This document shows positions 37,323-51,436 of a DNA stretch of 64,000 bases, piece after piece (the first letter of the stretch is position 1; each line of letters begins with the position of its first letter). Origin of the DNA: Aurelia coerulea (lineage: Eukaryota; Cnidaria; Scyphozoa; Semaeostomeae; Ulmaridae); assembly GCA_039566865.1 (NCBI GenBank), contig CM076959.1:10275501-10339500 (forward strand). The letters are read 5' to 3'. The notes under the pieces were generated by a model, which was given only the letters and a program-made list of their open reading frames with translations, was not told the origin of the DNA and did not search any database. Position numbers and translations under genes: made by a program.

Positions 37323-40300
37323 CTTTAGTCTTATTTGGGCTTTACTGCATCGGTTAATTAAAAGTTTATTTTCTCAGAGAAAACGAAATAAAAGCACAAA
37401 AAGTGTCGTTCAACGTACTTTAGTAGCTACAATTTATATTATAAAGAGTATTGCTCTCATCGTTCTTTAAAACTTTAGTTCTACAAGTTACTTCTTTTGT
37501 AGCACTATATTAGTGCTGCAGCAACCATTCTTTGAAACATTACTATAGACATTAGCTTTTTTATTTAGTCTCATTTTGGCTTTACTGCATAAACAAACAT
37601 CGATCAATTAAATGTTTCTTTTCTCAAAGAAAACAAACTTAAAACACAAAAAGTGTGGATTGACGTACTTAAGTAGCTACATTTTGTATTATAAAGAGTA
37701 TTGCACTCCTCGTTCTTTAAAACTTTAGTTCTACAAGTTACTTCTTTTATAGCACTATATTAGAGCTGCAGCAACCATTCTTTGAAACATTACTATAGAT
37801 ATTAGTTTTTTCTTTAGTCTCATTTTGGCTTTACTGCATAAACAAACATCGATCAATAAAATGTTTATTTTCTCAAAGAAAACCAAATAAAAGCACAAAT
37901 AGTGTCGGTTAACGTACTTTATTAGCTACAATTTCTATTACAAAGAGTATTGCAGTCATCGTTCTTTAAAACTTTAGTCCTGCCAGTTACTTCTTTTAAA
38001 GAACTATATTAGTAAAGCATCAATCATTCTTTGAAATGTTACTATAGACATTAGCTTTTTCATTAGTCTCATTTGGGCTTTACTGCATCAATTAATTAAA
38101 CGTTTATTTTCTCAAAGAAAACAAAATAAGAGCACAAAAAGTGTCGTTCAACGATCTTTAGTGGCTACAATTTATATTCTAAAGAGTATTGCATTCATCG
38201 TTCTTTAAAACTTTAGTTCTGCAAGTTACTCCTTTTATAGCACTTTTATTAGTGCTGCAGCAACCATTCTTGGAATCATTTCTTTAGACATTAGCTTTTT
38301 CTTCAGTCTCATTTTGGCTTTACTGCATCAACAAACATCGATTAATTAAATGTTTATTTTCTCAATAAAAAAAATAAAAGCACAAAAAGTGTGGATTAAC
38401 GTACTTTAGTAGCTACATTTTATATTATAAAGAGTATTGCACTCATCGTTCTTTAAAACTTTAGTTCTGCAAGTTACTTCTTTTAAAGCACTATATTAGT
38501 GCTGCAGCAACCATTCTTTGAAACATTACTATAGACATTATTTTTTTCTTTCGTCTCAATTTATATTAAGTGGATCAACAAACATCTATTAATGAAACGT
38601 TTTTTTCCAAAAGAAAACAAATATAAACAAAAAAAGTGTGGATTAACGTATTTTATTAGCTACAATTTCTATTACAAAGAGTATTGCACTCATCGTTCTT
38701 TAAAACTTTAGTCCTGCCAGTTACTTCTTTTAAAGCACTATATTAGTACTGCAGCAACCTTTATTTGAAACGTTACTATAGACATTAGCTTTTTCTTTAG
38801 GCTCATTTTGGCTTTACTGCATAAACAAACATCGATTAATTAAATATTTATTTTCTAAAAGAAAACAAAATAAAAGCACAAAAAGTGTCGTTCAACGTAC
38901 TTTAGTAGCTACAATTTCTATTAAAAAGAGTATTGCACTCATCGTTCTTCAAAACTTTAGTCCTGCCAGTTTCTTCTTTTAAAGCACTTTATTAGTGCTG
39001 CAGCAACCATTCTTGGAAACATTTCTTTAGACATTAGCTTTTTCTTCAGTCTCATTTTGGCTTTACTGCATAAACAAACATCGATTAATTAAATGTTTAT
39101 TTTCTCGATAAAAAAAATAAAATCACAAAAAGTGTGGATTAACGTACTTTAGTAACTACATTTTGTATTATAAAGAGTATTGCACTCATCGTTCTTTAAA
39201 AATTTAGTTCTGCAAGTTACTTCTTTTATAGCACTATATTAGAGCTGCAGCAACCATTCTTTGAAACATTACTATAGACATTACTTTTTTCTTTCGTCTC
39301 AATTTATATTTAGTGCATCTACAAACATCAATTAATGAAACGTTTATTTTCTCAAAGAAAACAAAATAAAAGCACAAGAAGTGTCGTTCAACGTACTTTA
39401 GTAGCTACAATTTATATTATAAAGAGTATTGCACTCATCGTTCTTTAAAACTTTAGTTCTGCAAGTTACTTCTTTTATAGCACTATATTAGTGCTGCAGC
39501 AACCTTTCTTTGAAACATTACTATAGACATTTGGCTTTTTCTTTAGTCTCATTTTGGCTTTACTGCATAAACAAACATCGATCAATAAAATGTTTATTTT
39601 CTCAAAGAAAACAAGATAAAAGCACAAAATGTGTGAATTGACGTACTTTAGTAGCTATAATTTGTATTATAAAGAGTATTGCACTCATCGTTCTTTAAAA
39701 CTTTAGTCCTGCCAGTTACTTCTTTTAAAGGACTATATTAGTGCTGCAGCAACCATTCTTTGAAACATTACTATAGACATTAGCTTTTTTATTTAGTCTC
39801 ATTTTGGCTTTACTGCATAAACAAACATCGATTAATTAAATATTTTTTTTCTCAAAGAAAAGAAACTTAAAACACAAAAAGTGTGGATTAACGTACTTAA
39901 GTAGCTACAATTTCTATTATAAAGGGTAATACACTCATCGTTCTTTAAAACTTTAGTTCTGCAAGTTACTTCTTTTATAGCAATATATTAGTGCTGCAGC
40001 AACTATTCTTTGAAACATTACTAGAGACATTAGCTTTTTCTTTAGTCTCACTTTTGCTTTACTGCATAAACAAACATCGGTTAATTAAATGTTTATTTTC
40101 TTAAAGAAATCAAAATTAAAACACAAAAAGTGTCAATTAAAGTACTTTATTGGCTACAATTTCTATTACAAAGAGTATTGCAGTCATCGTTCTTTAAAAC
40201 GTTAGTCCTACCAGTTACGTCTTTTAAAGGACTATATTAGTAAAGCAGCAACCATTCTTTGAAACGTTACTATAGACATTAGCTTTTTCATTAGTCTCAT

Positions 40301-43300
40301 TTGGGCTTTACTGCATCGATTAATTAAAAGTTTATTTTCTCAAAGAAAACAGAATAAAAGCACAAAATATGTCGTTCAACGTACTTTAGTAGCTACAATT
40401 TGTATTATAAAGAGTATTGCACTCATCGTTCTTTAAAACTTTAGTTCTGCAAGTGACTTCTTTTATAGCACTATATTAGTGTTGAAGCAACCATTCGTGG
40501 AAACATTACTATAGACATTAGCTTTTTCTTTAGTCTCATTTTAGCTTTTCTGCATAAACAAACATCGATTAATTAAATGTTTATTTTCTCGAAGAAAACA
40601 AAAAAAAAACCACAAAAATTGTTGTTCAACTTACTTTAGTAGCTACAATTTCTATTATAAAGAGTATTGCACTCATCGTTCTTTAAAACTTTAGTCTTGC
40701 CAGTTTCTTCTTTTAAAGCACATTATTAGTGCTGCAGCAACCATTCTTGATAACATTTCTATAGAAATTAATATTTTCTTAAGGCTCATTTTGGCTTTAC
40801 TGCATTAACAAACATCGATTAATTAAATGTTTATTTTCTCAAAGAAAACAAAATAAAAGCGCAAAAAGTGTGGATTACCGTACTTTAGTAGCTACAATTT
40901 GTATTATAAAGAGTATTGCACTCATCGTTCTTTAAAACTTTAGTCCTGCCAGTTACTTCTTTTAAAGCACTATATTAGTACTGCAGCATCCATTCTTTGA
41001 AACGTTACAATAAACATTAGCTTTTTCTTTAGTCTTATTTGGGCTTTACTGCATCGGTTAATTAAAAGCTTATTTTCTCAGAGAAAAGGAAATAAAAGCA
41101 CAAAAAGTGTCGTTCAACGTACTTTAGTAGCTACAATTTATATTATAAAGAGTATTGCACTCATCGTTCTTTAAAACTTTAGTTCTACAAGTTACTTCTT
41201 TTGTAGCACTATATTAGTGCTGCAGCAACCATTCTTCGAAACATTACTAAAGACATTAGTTTTTTCTTTCGTCTCAATTTATATTTAGTGCATCAACAAA
41301 CATCGATTAATGAAACGTTTATTTTCCAAAAGAAAACAAAATATAAACACAAAATGTGTGGATTGACGTACTTCATTAGCTACAATTTCTATTACAAAGA
41401 GTATTGCACTCATCGTTCTTTAAAACTTTAGTCCTGCCAGTTACTTCTTTTATAGCACTATATTAGTGCTGCAGCAACCATTCTTTGAAACATTACAATA
41501 GACATTAGCTTTTTCTTTGGTCTCATTTTGGCTTTACTACATAAACAAACATCGGTTAATTAAATGTTTATTTTCTCAAAAAAAACAAAATTAAAACACA
41601 AAAAGTGTCAATTAAAGTACTTTATTAGCTACAATTTGTTTTATAAAGAGTATTGCACTCATCCTTCTTTAAAACTTTAGTTCTGCAAGTTACTTCTTTT
41701 ATAGCACTATATTAGTGCTGCAGCAACCATTCTTTGAAACATTACTATAGACATTAGTTTTTTCTTTCGCTTCAATTTATATTTAGTGCATCAACAAACA
41801 TCAATTAATGAAACGTTTATTTTCCAAACGAAAACAAAATGTAGACACAAAAAGTGTGGATTAACGTACTTTATTAGCTACAATTTGTATTTTAAAGAGT
41901 ATTGCATTCATTGTTCTTTCAAACTTTAGTTCTGCAAGTTACTTCTTTTATAGCACTATATTAGTGTTGAAGCAACCATTCTTGGAAACATTACTATAGA
42001 CATTAGCTTTTTCATTAGTCTCATTTGGGCTTTACTGCATCGATTAATTAAAAGTTTATTTTCTCAAAGAAAACAAAATAAAAGCATAAAAATTGTTGTT
42101 CAACTTACTTTAGTAGCTACAATTTCTATTATAAAGAGTATTGCACTCTTTATTTAAAACCTTAGTCCTGCCAGTTTCTTCTTTTAAAGCACTTTATTAG
42201 TGCTGCAGCAACCATTCTTGATAACATTTCTATAGACATTAGCTTTTTCATTAGTCTCATTTTGGCTTTACTGCATAAACAAACATCGATGGATGAAACG
42301 TTTATTTTCCAAACGAAAACAAAATGTAAACACAAAAAGTGTCGATTAACGTACTTTATTAGCTATAATTTCTATTAAAAAGAGTATTGGACTCATCGCT
42401 CTTTAAAACTTTAGTCCTGCCAGTTACTTCTTTTAAAGCACTATATTAGTACTGCAGCAACCATTCTTTGAAACGTTACTATAGACATTAGCTTTTTCTT
42501 TAGGCTCATTTTGGCTTTACTGCATCGATTAATTAAAAGTTTATTTTCTCAAAGAAAACAAAATAAAAGCACAAAAATTGTTGTTCAACTTACTTTAGTA
42601 GCTACAATTTCTATTATAAAGAGTATTGCACTCATCGCTCTTTAAAACTTTAGTCCTGCCAGTTACTTCTTTTATAGCACTATATTAGTGCTGCAACAAC
42701 CATTCTTTGAAACATTACTATAGACATTAGCTTTTTCTTTAGTCTTATTTGGGCTTTACTGCATCGGTTAATTAAAAGCTTATTTTCTCAGAGAAAAGGA
42801 AATAAAAGCACAAAAAGTGTCGTTCAACGTACTTTAGTAGCTACAATTTATATTATAAAGAGTATTGCACTCATCGTTCTTTAAAACTTTAGTTCTGCAA
42901 GTCACTTCTATTATAGCACTATATTAGTGCTGCAGCAACCATTCTTGGAAACATTACTATAGACAGTAGCTTTTTCTTTAGGCTCATATTGGCTTTACTG
43001 CATAAACAATCATCGATTAATTAAATGTTGATTTTCTCAAAGAAAACAAAATAAAAGCACAAAAAGTGTGGATTAACGTACTTTAGTAGCTACAATTTTT
43101 ATTATAAAGAGTATTGCACTCATCGTTCTTTAAAACTTTAGTTCTGCAAGTCACTTCTTTTATAGCACTATATTAGTGCTGCAGCAACCATTCTTTGAAA
43201 CATTACTATAGACATTAGCTTTTTCTTTAGTCTCATTTTGGCTTTACTACATAAACAAACATCGGTTAATTAAATGTTTATTTTCTCAAAAAAAAAAAAA

Positions 43301-44082
43301 AATTAAAGTACTTTAGTAGCTACAATTTGTGTTATAAAGAGTATTGCACTCATCCTTCTTTAAAACTTTAGTTCTGCCAGTTACTTCTTTTAAAGCACTA
43401 TATTAGTGCTGCAGCAACCAATCTTTGAAACGTTACTATAGACATTAGCTTTTTCTTTAGTCTCATTTTGGCTTTACTGCATCGATTAATTAAAAGTTTA
43501 TTTTCTCAAAGAAAACAAAATAAAAGAACAAAAAGTGTCGTTCAACGTACTTTAGTAGCTATAATTTATATTATAAAGAGTATTGTATCATCGTTCATTA
43601 AAACTTTAGTTCTGCAAGTTACTTCTTTTATAGCACTATATTAGTGCTGCAGCAACTATTCTTGGAAACATTACTATAGACATTAGCTTTTTCTTTCGTC
43701 TCATTTTGGCTTTACTGCATAAACAAACATAGATTAATTAAATGTTTATATTCTAAAAAAAAACAAAATAAAACACAAAAAGTGTCGTTCAACGTACTTA
43801 AGTAGCTACAATTTCTATTATAAAGAGTATTGCACTCATCTTTCTTTAAAACTTTAGTCCTGCCAGGTACTTCTTTTAATGCACTATATTAGTGCTGCAG
43901 CAACCATTCTTTGAAACATTAGTTTTTTCTTTCCTCTCAATTTACATTTAGTGCATAAACAATCATCGATTAATGAAACGTTTATTTTCCAAAAGAAAAC
44001 AAAATATAAACACAAAAAGTGTCGTTCAACGTACTCTAGTAGCTACAATTTCTATTATAAAGAGTATTGCACTCATCTTTCC
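37323..44082. repeat. Block Y, copy 1 (~6.8 kb)
   Basis: Matches 51437 to about 58469. The offset starts at 14114, becomes 14363 by 38001 because Y' has one extra monomer near 51780-52030, and 14382 after 43301, where Y lost 21 bp between two AATTAAA repeats. Shared private variants include GAACTATATTAGTAAAGC (38001/52364) and CCATTCGTGG (40491/54854). Scattered substitutions occur, and one monomer near 42640-42720 is a different variant, so divergence from Y' exceeds that of X from X'. Confidence 0.85.
43284..43308. repeat. A-run and 21-bp deletion scar
   Basis: A long A-run is followed by a single AATTAAA (43301). The Y' copy has two AATTAAA repeats 21 bp apart (57662 and 57683) with ACACAAAAAGTGTC between them. 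Y has lost one repeat and the spacer, the classic product of deletion between short direct repeats. Confidence 0.75.
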
Positions 44083-47000
44083 TTAAAACGTTAGTCCTAC
44101 CAGTTACTTCTTTTAAAGGACTATATTAGTAAAGCAGCAACCATTCTTTGAAACGTTACTATAGACATTAGCTTTTTCATTAGTCTCATTTGGGCTTTAC
44201 TGCATCGATTAATTAAAAGTTTATTTTCTCAAAGAAAACAGAATAAAAGCACAAAATGTGTCGTTCAACGTACTTTAGTAGCTACAATTTATATTTTAAA
44301 GAGTATTGCATTCATCGTTCTTTAAAACTTTAGTTCTGCAAGTTTCTTCTTTTAAAGCACTTTATTAGTGCTGCAGCAACCATTCTTGGAAACATTTCTA
44401 TAGACATTAGCATTTTCTTTAGTCTCATTTTGGCTTTACTGCATAAACAAACATCGATTAATAAAATGTTTATTTTCTCAATAAAAACAAAATAAAAGCA
44501 CAAAAAGTGTGGATTAACTTACATTAGTAGCTACATTTTGTATTATAAGGAGTATTGCACTCCTCGTTCTTTAAAGCTTTAGTTCTGCAAGTTACTTCTT
44601 TTATAGCACTATATTAGAGCTGCACAACTATTTTTTGAAACATTACCATAGACATTAGTTTTTTCTTTCGTCTCAATTTATATTTAGTGCATCAACAAAC
44701 ATCGATTAATGAAACGTTTATTTTCTCAAAGAAAACAAAATAAAAGCACAAGAAATGTCGTTCAACGTACTTTATTAGCTACAATTTATATTACAAAGAG
44801 TATTGCACTCATCGTCCTTTAAAACTTTAGTTCTGCAATTTACTTCTTTTATAGCACTATATTTGTGCTGCAGCAACCATTCTTTGAAACATTACTATAG
44901 ACATTAGCTTTTTTATTTAGTCTCATTTTGGCTTTAGTGTATAAACAAACATCGATCAATTAAATGTTTATTTTCTCAATAAAAACAAACTTAAAACACA
45001 AAAAGTGTGAATTAACGTACTTAAGTAGCTACAATTTCTATTATAAAGAGTATTGCACTCATCGTCCTTTAAAACTTTAGTCCTGCCAGTTACTTCTTTT
45101 ATAGCACTATATTAGAGCTGCAGCAACCATTCTTGGAAACATTTCTATAGACATTAGCTTTTTCTTTAATCTCCTTTTGGCTTTACTGCATAAACAAACA
45201 TCGATTAATTAAATGTTTATTTTCTCAAAAAAAACAAAATTAAAACACAAAAAGTGTCAATTAAAGTACTTTAGTAGCTACAATTTGTATTATAAAGAGT
45301 ATTGCACTCATCGTTCTTTAAAACTTTAGTTCTACAAGTTACTTCTTTTATAGCACTATATTAGTGCTGCAGCAACCATTCTTTGAAACATTACTATAGA
45401 CATTAGTTTTTTCTTTCGTCTAAATTTATATTTAGTGCATCAACAAACATCGATTAATGAAACGTTTATTTTCCAAACGAAAACAAAATGTAGACACAAA
45501 AAGTTTCGATTATCGTAATTTATTAGCTACAATTTCTATTAAAAAGAGTATTGCGCTTATCGTTCTTTAAAACAATAGTCCTGCCAGTTTCTTCTTTTAA
45601 AGCGCTATATTAGTGCTGCATCAACCATTCTTGGAAACATTTCTATAGACATTAGCTTTTTCTTTAATCTCATTTTGGCTTTACTGCATAAACAAACATC
45701 GATTAATTAAATGTTTATTTTCTTAAAGAAAACAAAATTAAAACACAAAAAGTGTCAATTAAAGTACTTTATTGGCTACAATTTCTATTACAAAGAGTAT
45801 TGCAGTCATCGTTCTTTAAAACTTTAGTCCTACCAGTTACTTCTTTTAAAGGACTATATTAGTAAAGCAGCAACCATTCTTTGAAACGTTACTATAGACA
45901 TTAGCTTTTTCATTAGTCTCATTTGGGCTTTACTGCATCGATTAATTAAAAGTTTATTTTCTCAAAGAAAACAGAATAAAAGCACAAAATTTGTCGTTCA
46001 ACGTACTTTAGTAGCTACAGTTTATATTTTAAAGAGTATTGCATTCATCGTTCTTTAAAACTTTAGTTCTGCAAGTTTCTTCTTTTAAAGCACTTTATTA
46101 GTGCTGCAGCAACCATTCTTGGAAACATTTCTATAGACATTAGCATTTTCTTTAGTCTCATTTTGGCTTTACTGCATCAACAAACATTGATTAATTAAAT
46201 GTTTATTTTCTCAATAAAAACAAAATAAAAGCACAAAAAGTGTGGATTAACGTACATTAGTAGCTACATTTTGTATTATAAGGAGTATTGCACTCCTCGT
46301 TCTTTAAAGCTTTAGTTCTGCAAGTTTCTTCTTTTATAGCACTATATTAGAGCTGCAGCAACCATTCTTTGAAACATTACTATAGACATTAGTTTTTCTT
46401 TCGTCTCAATTTATATTTAGTGCATCAACAAACATCGATTAATGAAACGTTTATTTTCTCAAACAAAACAAAATAAAAGCACAAGAACTGTCGTTCAACG
46501 TGCTTTAGTAGCTACAATTTATATTATAAAGAGTATTGCACTCATCGTCCTTTAAAACTTTAGTTCTGCAATTTACTTCTTTTATAGCACTATATTAGTG
46601 CTGCAGCAACCATTCTTTGAAACATTACTATAGACATTAGCTTTTTTATTTAGTCTCATTTTGGCTTTACTGCATAAACAAACATCGATCAATTAAATGT
46701 TTCTTTTCTCAAAGAAAACAAACTTAAAACACAAAAAGTGTGGATTGACGTACTTAAGTAGCTACAATTTCTATTATAAAGGGTAATGCACTCCTCGTTC
46801 TTAAAAACTTTAGTTCTGCAAGTTTTTCTTTTATAGCACCATATTAGAGGTGCAGCAACCATTCTTTGAAACATTACTATAGACATTACTTTTTTCTTTC
46901 GTCTCAATTTATATTTAGTGCATCAACAAACATCAATTAATAAAACGTTTATTTTCTCAAAGAAAACAAAATAAAAGCACAAGAAGTGTCGTTCAACGTA

Positions 47001-49187
47001 CTTAAGTAGCTACAATTTCTATTATAAAGGGTAATACACTCATCGTTCTTTAAAACTTTAGTTCTGCAAGTTACTTCTTTTATAGCAATATATTAGTGCT
47101 GCAGCAACTATTCTTTGAAACATTACTAGAGACATTAGCTTTTTCTTTAGTCTCACTTTTGCTTTACTGCATAAACAAACATCGGTTAATTAAATGTTTA
47201 TTTTCTTAAAGAAATCAAAATTAAAACACAAAAAGTGTCAATTAAAGTACTTTATTGGCTACAATTTCTATTACAAAGAGTATTGCAGTCATCGTTCTTT
47301 AAAACGTTAGTCCTACCAGTTACTTCTTTTAAAGGACTATATTAGTAAAGCAGCAACCATTCTTTGAAACGTTACTATAGACATTAGCTTTTTCATTAGT
47401 CTCATTTGGGCTTTACTGCATCGATTAATTAAAAGTTTATTTTCTCAAAGAAAACAGAATAAAAGCACAAAATGTGTCGTTCAACGTACTTTAGTAGCTA
47501 CAATTTATATTTTAAAGAGTATTGCATTCATCGTTCTTTAAAACTTTAGTTCTGCAAGTTTCTTCTTTTAAAGCACTTTATTAGTGCTGCAGCAACCATT
47601 CTTGGAAACATTTCTATAGACATTAGCATTTTCTTTAGTCTCATTTTGGCTTTACTGCATAAACAAACATCGATTAATTAAATGTTTATTTTCTCAATAA
47701 AAACAAAATAAAAGCACAAAAAGTGTGGATTAACTTACATTAGTAGCTACATTTTGTATTATAAGGAGTATTGCACTCCTCGTTCTTTAAAGCTTTAGTT
47801 CTGCAAGTTACTTCTTTTATAGCACTATATTAGAGCTGCAGCAACTATTTTTTGAAACATTACTATAGACATTAGTTTTTTCTTTCGTCTCAATTTATAT
47901 TTAGTGCATCAACAAACATCGATTAATGAAACGTTTATTTTCTCAAAGAAAACAAAATAAAAGCACAAGAAATGTCGTTCTACGTGCTTTAGTAGCTACA
48001 ATTTATATTACAAAGAGTATTGCACTCATCGTCCTTTAAAACTTTAGTTCTGCAATTTACTTCTTTTATAGCACTATATTAGTGCTGCAGCAACCATTCT
48101 TTGAAACATTACTATAGACATTAGCTTTTTTATTTAGTCTCATTTTGGCTTTACTGCATAAACAAACATCGGTTAATTAAATGTTTATTTTCTTAAAGGA
48201 ATCAAAATTAAAAGACAAAAAGTGTGGATTAACGTACTTAAGTAGCTACAATTTCTATTATAAAGGGTAATGCACTCATCGTTCTTAAAAACTTTAGTTC
48301 TGCAAGTTACTTCTTTTATAGCAATATATTAGTGCTGCAGCAACCATTCTTTGAAACATTACTAGAGCCATTAGCTTTTTCTTTAGTCTCACTTTGGCTT
48401 TACTGCATAAACAAACATCGGTTGATTAAATGTTTATTTTCTTAAAGAAAACAAAATTAAAACACAAAAAGTGTCAATTAAAGTACTTTATTGGCTACAA
48501 TTTCTATTACAAAGAGTATTGCAGTCATCGTTCTTTAAAGCTTTAGTCCTGCCAGTTTCTTCTTTTAAAGCACTTTATTAGTGCTGCAGCAACCATTCTT
48601 GATAACATTTCTATAGACATTAGCTTTTTCATTAGTCTCATTTTGGCTTTACTGCATAAACAAACATCGATTAATTAAATTTTTATTTTCTCAAAGAAAA
48701 CAAAATATAAACACAAATTGTGTGGATTAACGTACTTTAGTAGCTACAATTTGTATTATAAAGAGTATTGCACTCATCGTTCTTTAAAACTTTAGTTCTG
48801 CAAGTTACTTCTTTTATAGCACTATATTAGTGTTGAAGCAACCATTCTTGGAAACATTACTATAGACATTAGCTTTTTCTTTAGTCTCATTTTAGCTTTT
48901 CTGCATAAACAAACATCGATTAATTAAATGTTTATTTTCTCAAAGAAAACAAACTTAAAACACAAAAAGTGTGGATTGACGTACTTAAGTAGCTACAATT
49001 TCTATTATAAAGGGTAATGCACTCATCGTTCTTAAAAACTTTAGTTCTGCAAGTTTTTCTTTTATAGCACTATATTAGAGGTGCAGCAACCATTCTTTGA
49101 AACATTACTATAGACATTACTTTTTTCTTTCGTCTCAATTTATATTTAGTGCATCAACAAACATCAATTAATGAAACGTTTATTTTC
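44083..49187. repeat. Block X', copy 2 (5105 bp)
   Basis: Near-identical copy of 31296-36400 at offset 12787. The left join lies inside a monomer at TTAAAACGTTAG, where Y and X share sequence, so the joint is in register. Confidence 0.88.
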
Positions 49188-51171
49188 TCAAAGAAAACAA
49201 AATAAAAGCACAAGAAGTGTCGTTCAACGTACTTAAGTAGCTACAATTTCTATTATAAAGGGTAATACACTCATCGTTCTTTAAAACTTTAGTTCTGCAA
49301 GTTACTTCTTTTATAGCAATATATTAGTGCTGCAGCAACTATTCTTTGAAACATTACTAGAGACATTAGCTTTTTCTTTAGTCTCACTTTTGCTTTACTG
49401 CATAAACAAACATCGGTTAATTAAATGTTTATTTTCTTAAAGGAATCAAAATTAAAACACAAAAAGTGTCAATTAAAGTACTTTATTGGCTACAATTTCT
49501 ATTACAAAGAGTATTGCAGTCATCGTTCTTTAAAACGTTAGTCCTACCAGTTACTTCTTTTAAAGGACTATATTAGTAAAGCAGCAACCATTCTTTGAAA
49601 CGTTACTAGAGACATTAGCTTTTTCATTAGTCTCATTTGGGCTTTACTGCATCGATTAATTAAAAGTTTATTTTCTCAAAGAAAACAGAATAAAAGCACA
49701 AAATGTGTCGTTCAACGTACTTTAGTAGCTACAATTTATATTTTAAAGAGTATTGCATTCATCGTTCTTTAAAACTTTAGTTCTGCAAGTTTCTTCTTTT
49801 AAAGCACTTTATTAGTGCTGCAGCAACCATTCTTGGAAACATTTCTATAGACATTAGCATTTTCTTTAGTCTCATTTTGGCTTTACTGCATAAACAAACA
49901 TCGATTAATTAAATGTTTATTTTCTCAATAAAAACAAAATAAAAGCACAAAAAGTGTGGATTAACTTACATTAGTAGCTACATTTTGTATTATAAGGAGT
50001 ATTGCACTCCTCGTTCTTTAAAGCTTTAGTTCTGCAAGTTACTTCTTTTATAGCACTATATTAGAGCTGCAGCAACTATTTTTTGAAACATTACTATAGA
50101 CATTAGTTTTTTCTTTCGTCTCAATTTATATTTAGTGCATCAACAAACATCGATTAATGAAAAGTTTATTTTCTCAAAGAAAACAAAATAAAAGCACAAG
50201 AAATGTCGTTCTACGTGCTTTAGTAGCTACAATTTATATTACAAAGAGTATTGCACTCATCGTCCTTTAAAACTTTAGTTCTGCAATTTACTTCTTTTAT
50301 AGCACTATATTAGTGCTGCAGCAACCATTCTTTGAAACATTACTATAGACATTAGCTTTTTTATTTAGTCTCATTTTGGCTTTACTGCATAAACAAACAT
50401 CGATCAATTAAATGTTTCTTTTCTCAAAGAAAACAAACTTAAAACACAAAAAGTGTGGATTAACGTACTTAAGTAGCTACAATTTCTATTATAAAGGGTA
50501 ATGCACTCATCGTTCTTAAAAACTTTAGTTCTGCAAGTTACTTCTTTTATAGCAATATATTAGTGCTGCAGCAACCATTCTTTGAAACATTACTAGAGCC
50601 ATTAGCTTTTTCTTTAGTCTCACTTTGGCTTTACTGCATAAACAAACATCGGTTGATTAAATGTTTATTTTCTTAAAGAAAACAAAATTAAAACACAAAA
50701 AGTGTCAATTAAAGTACTTTATTGGCTACAATTTCTATTACAAAGAGTATTGCAGTCATCGTTCTTTAAAGCTTTAGTCCTGCCAGTTTCTTCTTTTAAA
50801 GCACTTTATTAGTGCTGCAGCAACCATTCTTGATAACATTTCTATAGACATTAGCTTTTTCATTAGTCTCATTTTGGCTTTACTGCATAAACAAACATCG
50901 ATTAATTAAATTTTTATTTTCTCAAAGAAAACAAAATATAAACACAAATTGTGTGGATTAACGTACTTTAGTAGCTACAATTTGTATTATAAAGAGTATT
51001 GCACTCATCGTTCTTTAAAACTTTAGTTCTGCAAGTTACTTCTTTTATAGCACTATATTAGTGTTGAAGCAACCATTCTTGGAAACATTACTATAGACAT
51101 TAGCTTTTTCTTTAGTCTCATTTTAGCTTTTCTGCATAAACAAACATCGATTAATTAAATGTTTATTTTCT
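49188..51171. repeat. Block X'': partial third copy of block X
   Basis: Matches 34170-36153 at offset 15018, which is a 2231-bp (9-monomer) step relative to X'. It ends at TTATTTTCTC (51171), where the sequence switches to CGAAGAAAAG and Y-type monomers. Near 50401-50443 a short patch carries a different variant from X and X'. Confidence 0.83.
50401..50443. repeat. Conversion-like patch in block X''
   Basis: X (35381-35430) and X' (about 48170-48215) read CGGTTAATTAAATG and CTTAAAGGAATC. X'' reads CGATCAATTAAATG and CTCAAAGAAAACAAACTTAA, the variant of other monomers such as 46686-46725. Flanks on both sides still match X, so only some tens of bases were exchanged. Confidence 0.65.
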
Positions 51172-51436
51172 CGAAGAAAAGAAAATAAAAGCTAAAAAAT
51201 TGTTGTTCAACTTACTTTAGTAGCTACAATTTCTATTATAAAGAGTATTGCACTCATCGTTCTTTAAAACTTTAGTCCTGCCAGTTTCTTCTTTTAAAGC
51301 ACTTTATTAGTGCAGCAACCATTCTTGATAACATTTCTATAGAAATTGCATCGATTAATTAAATGTTTATTTTCTCAAAGAAAACAAAATAAAAGCAACC
51401 ATTCTTTGAAACATTACTATAGATATTAGTTTTTTT
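51172..51436. repeat. Collapsed, truncated monomers
   Basis: Compared with 54950-55400 and 37000-37320, two internal segments are missing. ATAGAAATTGCATCG skips about 45 bp of monomer, and AATAAAAGCAACCATTC joins the AAAAGCA block straight to the GCAACCATTC block with AGCA microhomology. A smaller loss removes TGC at TTAGTGCAGC. The result is less than two monomers where about three are expected. Confidence 0.72.
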
